Assembly: GCA_945980015.1 (NCBI GenBank)
Contig: CAMFQI010000094.1
Location: 1 to 5,706, forward strand
From: an uncultured Eubacterium sp.
GTDB taxonomy: Bacteria; Bacillota; Clostridia; Oscillospirales; Acutalibacteraceae
DNA: 5,706 nt
Reading direction: 5' to 3'
Within the stretch, counting starts at the first letter, position 1. Each line of letters opens with the position of its first letter. A program made the position numbers and the translations under genes. The notes under the pieces were generated by a model. The model was not told the DNA's origin, did not search any database, and was given only the letters and a program-made list of their open reading frames with translations. Of this stretch, positions 4,306 through 5,706 are shown piece by piece.

Positions 4306-4313
4306 AATTTATT

Positions 4314-4628
4314 ATGACTAAGTGGAACGTTGAAGAATTTTGCGGCTACACACCTATCACCACATTCTGGGACGACTTCTCGATTGCAGATCGCTTCGGC
4401 AAGTCGGCAGTACAGGACACATTCAACAGAGCATTTGCCGAGTGGAAATCCAACTACAAGTATCTTACAGAGCTCGCAATGGTGTTAAACCACAAGTCGT
4501 GGCAGCACTGCGAAACCAATGAGACGTTATCGGGATTGTACGTCGAATTATATTACAAGGTGTATGATTATGCCGTGGAAAATCTTAAGCCCGAAGAAGT
4601 CAGATACTTTTTTGAAATACTTGATTGA
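4314..4628 (+). CDS. Conserved mobile-element hypothetical protein (TTFWDDFSIADRFG), 104 aa
   Basis: After MTKWNVEEFCGY come the motifs TTFWDDFSIADRFGKSAVQDTF (16-37), RAFAEWKSNYKYLTELAMVLNHKSWQ (39-64), LYVELYYKVYDYA (75-87) and LKPEEVRYFFEILD (91-104). From memory this is close to a very common uncharacterised protein of clostridial integrative conjugative elements, plasmids and prophages, with the pattern 'TTF..DFSIADRFG..AV.DTF.RAF.EWK..YKYLTEL.MVLNHKIW'. Those proteins are about 100 aa, so this copy is complete. It is predicted almost all helical and soluble. No biochemical role is known to me. It opens the block after the terminator, and its stop overlaps the SD of the 54-aa gene. The match is the best evidence in the window for mobile-element context. 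Confidence 0.9.
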   Translation: MTKWNVEEFCGYTPITTFWDDFSIADRFGKSAVQDTFNRAFAEWKSNYKYLTELAMVLNHKSWQHCETNETLSGLYVELYYKVYDYAVENLKPEEVRYFFEILD

Positions 4629-4637
4629 GGTGATTGT

Positions 4638-4802
4638 ATGAGAAGATATGTTAGGCAGTTTGCAAGTGACGTCTGCGGAAAGCTGAGAGATACCGAACTC
4701 GTTGATAAGGTTCACAACATCGTTCAGCTTTACTACAACGGAAAAATCTCCGAGTTTGAAGCTATGTTCAGGCTCGTGAGAATCGAGAGGTCGGTTAAAT
4801 AA
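4638..4802 (+). CDS. Very small helical protein, 54 aa
   Basis: ATG at 4638 is 7 nt after GAGG of a TGAGGTGA element (4626-4633) that includes the previous stop. The protein opens MRRYVRQFASDVCGKLRDTE, has LVDKVHNIVQLYYNGKISEFEAMFRLVRIE (21-50) and ends RSVK. It is predicted as two or three amphipathic helices and is basic, unlike the strongly acidic protein encoded just after it. It fills a 186-nt gap between two clear genes exactly, and its TAA (4800-4802) overlaps the next SD (AAGGAGGG, 4801-4808). This packing, together with codon use like its neighbours, makes it a real gene despite its size. From memory the layout (YVRQFAS..., a C-terminal 'hydrophobic..IE' helix) recalls short uncharacterised proteins next to the 104-aa family in mobile elements, but this is weak. 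Confidence 0.8.
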   Translation: MRRYVRQFASDVCGKLRDTELVDKVHNIVQLYYNGKISEFEAMFRLVRIERSVK

Positions 4803-4814
4803 GGAGGGTTTGCT

Positions 4815-5240
4815 ATGTTGGAAATGAGAAACGGCTGGGAACTTATAGACAGCGATTGTATGCAGTGTCAAAAACAAGTGAACGCTCATACATTCAAGCT
4901 TATGGAAGTCGTGTGGCTTGATACTGTTGGCGACGACTCCAGAGCGGAAAATGCGAAGGACGAATTTGATAACTATGTTGTCAGAGCTGCCGAGATAGAC
5001 ATCGACCTTGTGTCCAAAAGAGATATTGAGTGTTCAATTTCAAGCTTTGGTTATGAGAGTATCGACAACCTGATGGATTCATACGGCGAAACAACAGCGG
5101 AGAATATGTACCCACTGCTTGCAGAAATGCTGTTCGAGAGCGACCCATACGGCTCGACACCTATATCCAACACGGTAAGCTGGGCTGATGCGGAAGAGGT
5201 TATTCAGAAGATTATTGATGACGAGGAGAAAATAGTATGA
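4815..5240 (+). CDS. Hypothetical very acidic protein, 141 aa
   Basis: ATG at 4815 is 6 nt after AAGGAGGG (4801-4808). I do not recognise the family. It has a CxxC near the N-terminus (DCMQCQK, 14-20), a likely strand (HTFKLMEVVWLDTV, 25-38) and a helix (SRAENAKDEFDNYVVRAAEI, 42-61). A segment with YESIDNLMDSYGETTAENMYPLLAEMLFESDPYGS (80-114) and a C-terminal helix (WADAEEVIQKIIDDEEKIV) follow. I count 32 Asp/Glu to 10 Lys/Arg, a net charge near -22, the most negative product here. There is no signal or membrane segment. Its TGA overlaps the next ATG as ATGA, so the last two genes are likely translationally coupled. With the 106- and 112-aa proteins it is one of three strongly acidic products in the window. 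Confidence 0.88.
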   Translation: MLEMRNGWELIDSDCMQCQKQVNAHTFKLMEVVWLDTVGDDSRAENAKDEFDNYVVRAAEIDIDLVSKRDIECSISSFGYESIDNLMDSYGETTAENMYPLLAEMLFESDPYGSTPISNTVSWADAEEVIQKIIDDEEKIV

Positions 5241-5661
5241 GTATGTGGGCACATATCACAGGCGCAATAAGAGTTAACGCAATTGGCAGAACTCAAGCGG
5301 AAAAAGAATATATACTTAAATCTGTTCTTGACCATCTGCCAAATGTCACAGGTTCTGAAGGTGGAATGAACACTTATCTTGTTGTTACCAATGGACATAA
5401 TGAAAGCTGTAACGCTGACGAGTTCTCTCAATTTAGCAACAAGTCAAGGCACTATGAACAGCAATCCAATTATATAATTGCAGTTGACGGAGATTTACGA
5501 GATAGATATTTTGACGAAACCTTTGCGGAGTTTAACAAGTGGCTTTGCAGATTGGCTAAAAGAGTCAGCATCAGAGAAATTTGTGTAAGACTTTATCAGG
5601 AATGTGGCAAGGAGTACATTTTCACCGATAAAAACAATGTGTACAGCGATATGTTTGAGTA
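5237..5661 (+). CDS. Hypothetical protein, 3' end missing (at least 141 aa)
   Basis: ATG at 5237 overlaps the previous stop (ATGA); GAGG at 5223-5226, inside the upstream gene, is 10 nt away. The protein reads MSMWAHITGAIRVNAIGRTQ. It continues with EKEYILKSVLDHLPNVTGSEGGM (22-44), an N-x-Y-LVV strand, NYIIAVDGDLRDRYFDETFAEFNKWLCRLAKR (78-109) and SIREICVRLYQECGKEYIFTDKNNVYSDMFE (111-141). It resembles, from memory, an unnamed mobile-element family that starts MWAHI.G.I.V...GRTQ..K.YIL..VL..LP.VTGSEG. The alternating strand-helix order suggests a compact alpha/beta domain; the family length I recall is not much longer than this, so little may be missing. Codon 142 has only two real bases (TA), so it may be Tyr or a stop. 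Everything after it (CLLYTSPSPRDVEE) is adapter. Confidence 0.88.
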
Positions 5662-5706
5662 CTGTCTCTTATACACATCTCCGAGCCCACGAGACGTAGA
5701 GGAATC
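5662..5706 (+). other. Nextera i7 adapter and index N712 (sequencing artefact)
   Basis: Positions 5662-5695 are the 34-nt reverse complement of the Nextera read-2 adapter, starting with the mosaic end CTGTCTCTTATACACATCT. Positions 5696-5703 (GTAGAGGA) are index N712. ATC (5704-5706) begins the i7 flow-cell stem. All match exactly. True sequence ends at 5661. A translation that crosses this point is chimeric. Confidence 0.99.

Noticed and set aside
4340..4522. Alternative + strand frame of 60 aa inside the 104-aa gene
   Set aside because: It has no SD and overlaps a gene with a recognised conserved pattern in another frame.
4548..5431. Opposite-strand frames at 4548-4889 and 5204-5431
   Set aside because: They overlap coupled + strand genes, have no SD and have no recognisable motif.
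44..5661. Recoded genetic code (TAG or TGA read as an amino acid), as in some gut phages
   Set aside because: TAA, TAG and TGA all end genes at positions that fit the next SD, and no gene is interrupted by in-frame stops, apart from the doubtful micro-ORF at 2232-2319.
44..5661. CRISPR array, tRNA, riboswitch or insertion sequence
   Set aside because: I saw no regularly spaced direct repeats, cloverleaf, long conserved leader or transposase-like frame. The longest non-coding stretch is 113 bases (3606-3718), and its promoter and inverted repeat explain most of it.
1..5706. Terminal inverted repeats of 43 bp, as of a transposon or linear phage or plasmid
   Set aside because: Both repeats are exact Nextera adapter, Tn5 mosaic end and index sequence. 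The 9 bases next to each end differ (ATACGGAGC and GTTTGAGTA), so there is no target-site duplication of a genuine insertion.

Overview
The window is a single assembled contig whose two ends are not biological. Bases 1-43 and 5662-5706 are Illumina Nextera (Tn5) adapter plus an i7 index, so the real insert is 44-5661 and is cut off at both ends. The insert has low-to-moderate GC by eye. Every gene is on the + strand. Nearly every gene has a canonical AGGAGG-type Shine-Dalgarno sequence 5-9 nt before its start. All three stop codons are used in the standard way. This fits a Bacillota (Firmicutes) host, most likely a gut clostridial lineage. The packing of short, unrecognised, mostly acidic proteins fits the accessory or early region of a phage, prophage, plasmid or integrative conjugative element. 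No integrase, replication, relaxase, capsid or terminase gene is present, so the element type cannot be decided.

Layout. (a) 44-3605: the last 19 codons of an upstream gene, then nine complete small genes (64-208 aa) in tandem. They often overlap by 1-4 nt or are separated by little more than an SD, which suggests one transcript. A broken or recoded micro-ORF lies at 2232-2319. (b) 3606-4266: a compact unit made of a perfect 8-bp inverted repeat, a consensus extended -10 promoter (TTGACA-17-TGATATAAT), a GTG-started soluble gene, a TTG-started two-helix membrane protein gene and an intrinsic terminator. It has the architecture of a phage 'moron' or a self-contained cassette. (c) 4314-5661: four more tightly packed genes. 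The first (104 aa) and the last (cut by the contig end) resemble, from memory, uncharacterised proteins carried by many clostridial mobile elements.

Several listed starts are moved to the codon properly spaced from the SD (751, 1707, 2694, 3975, 4314). Two genes are easy to miss by ORF calling: a 54-aa gene at 4638-4802, and the final gene at 5237, which has no stop before the adapter. Read through the adapter, the final gene would gain the artefactual tail CLLYTSPSPRD.

No gene has a function I can assign with confidence. The most interesting biology is the promoter-to-terminator cassette at 3620-4266. After it, the acidic small-protein array is a plausible pool of host-takeover or counter-defence proteins, but that is inference from context only.
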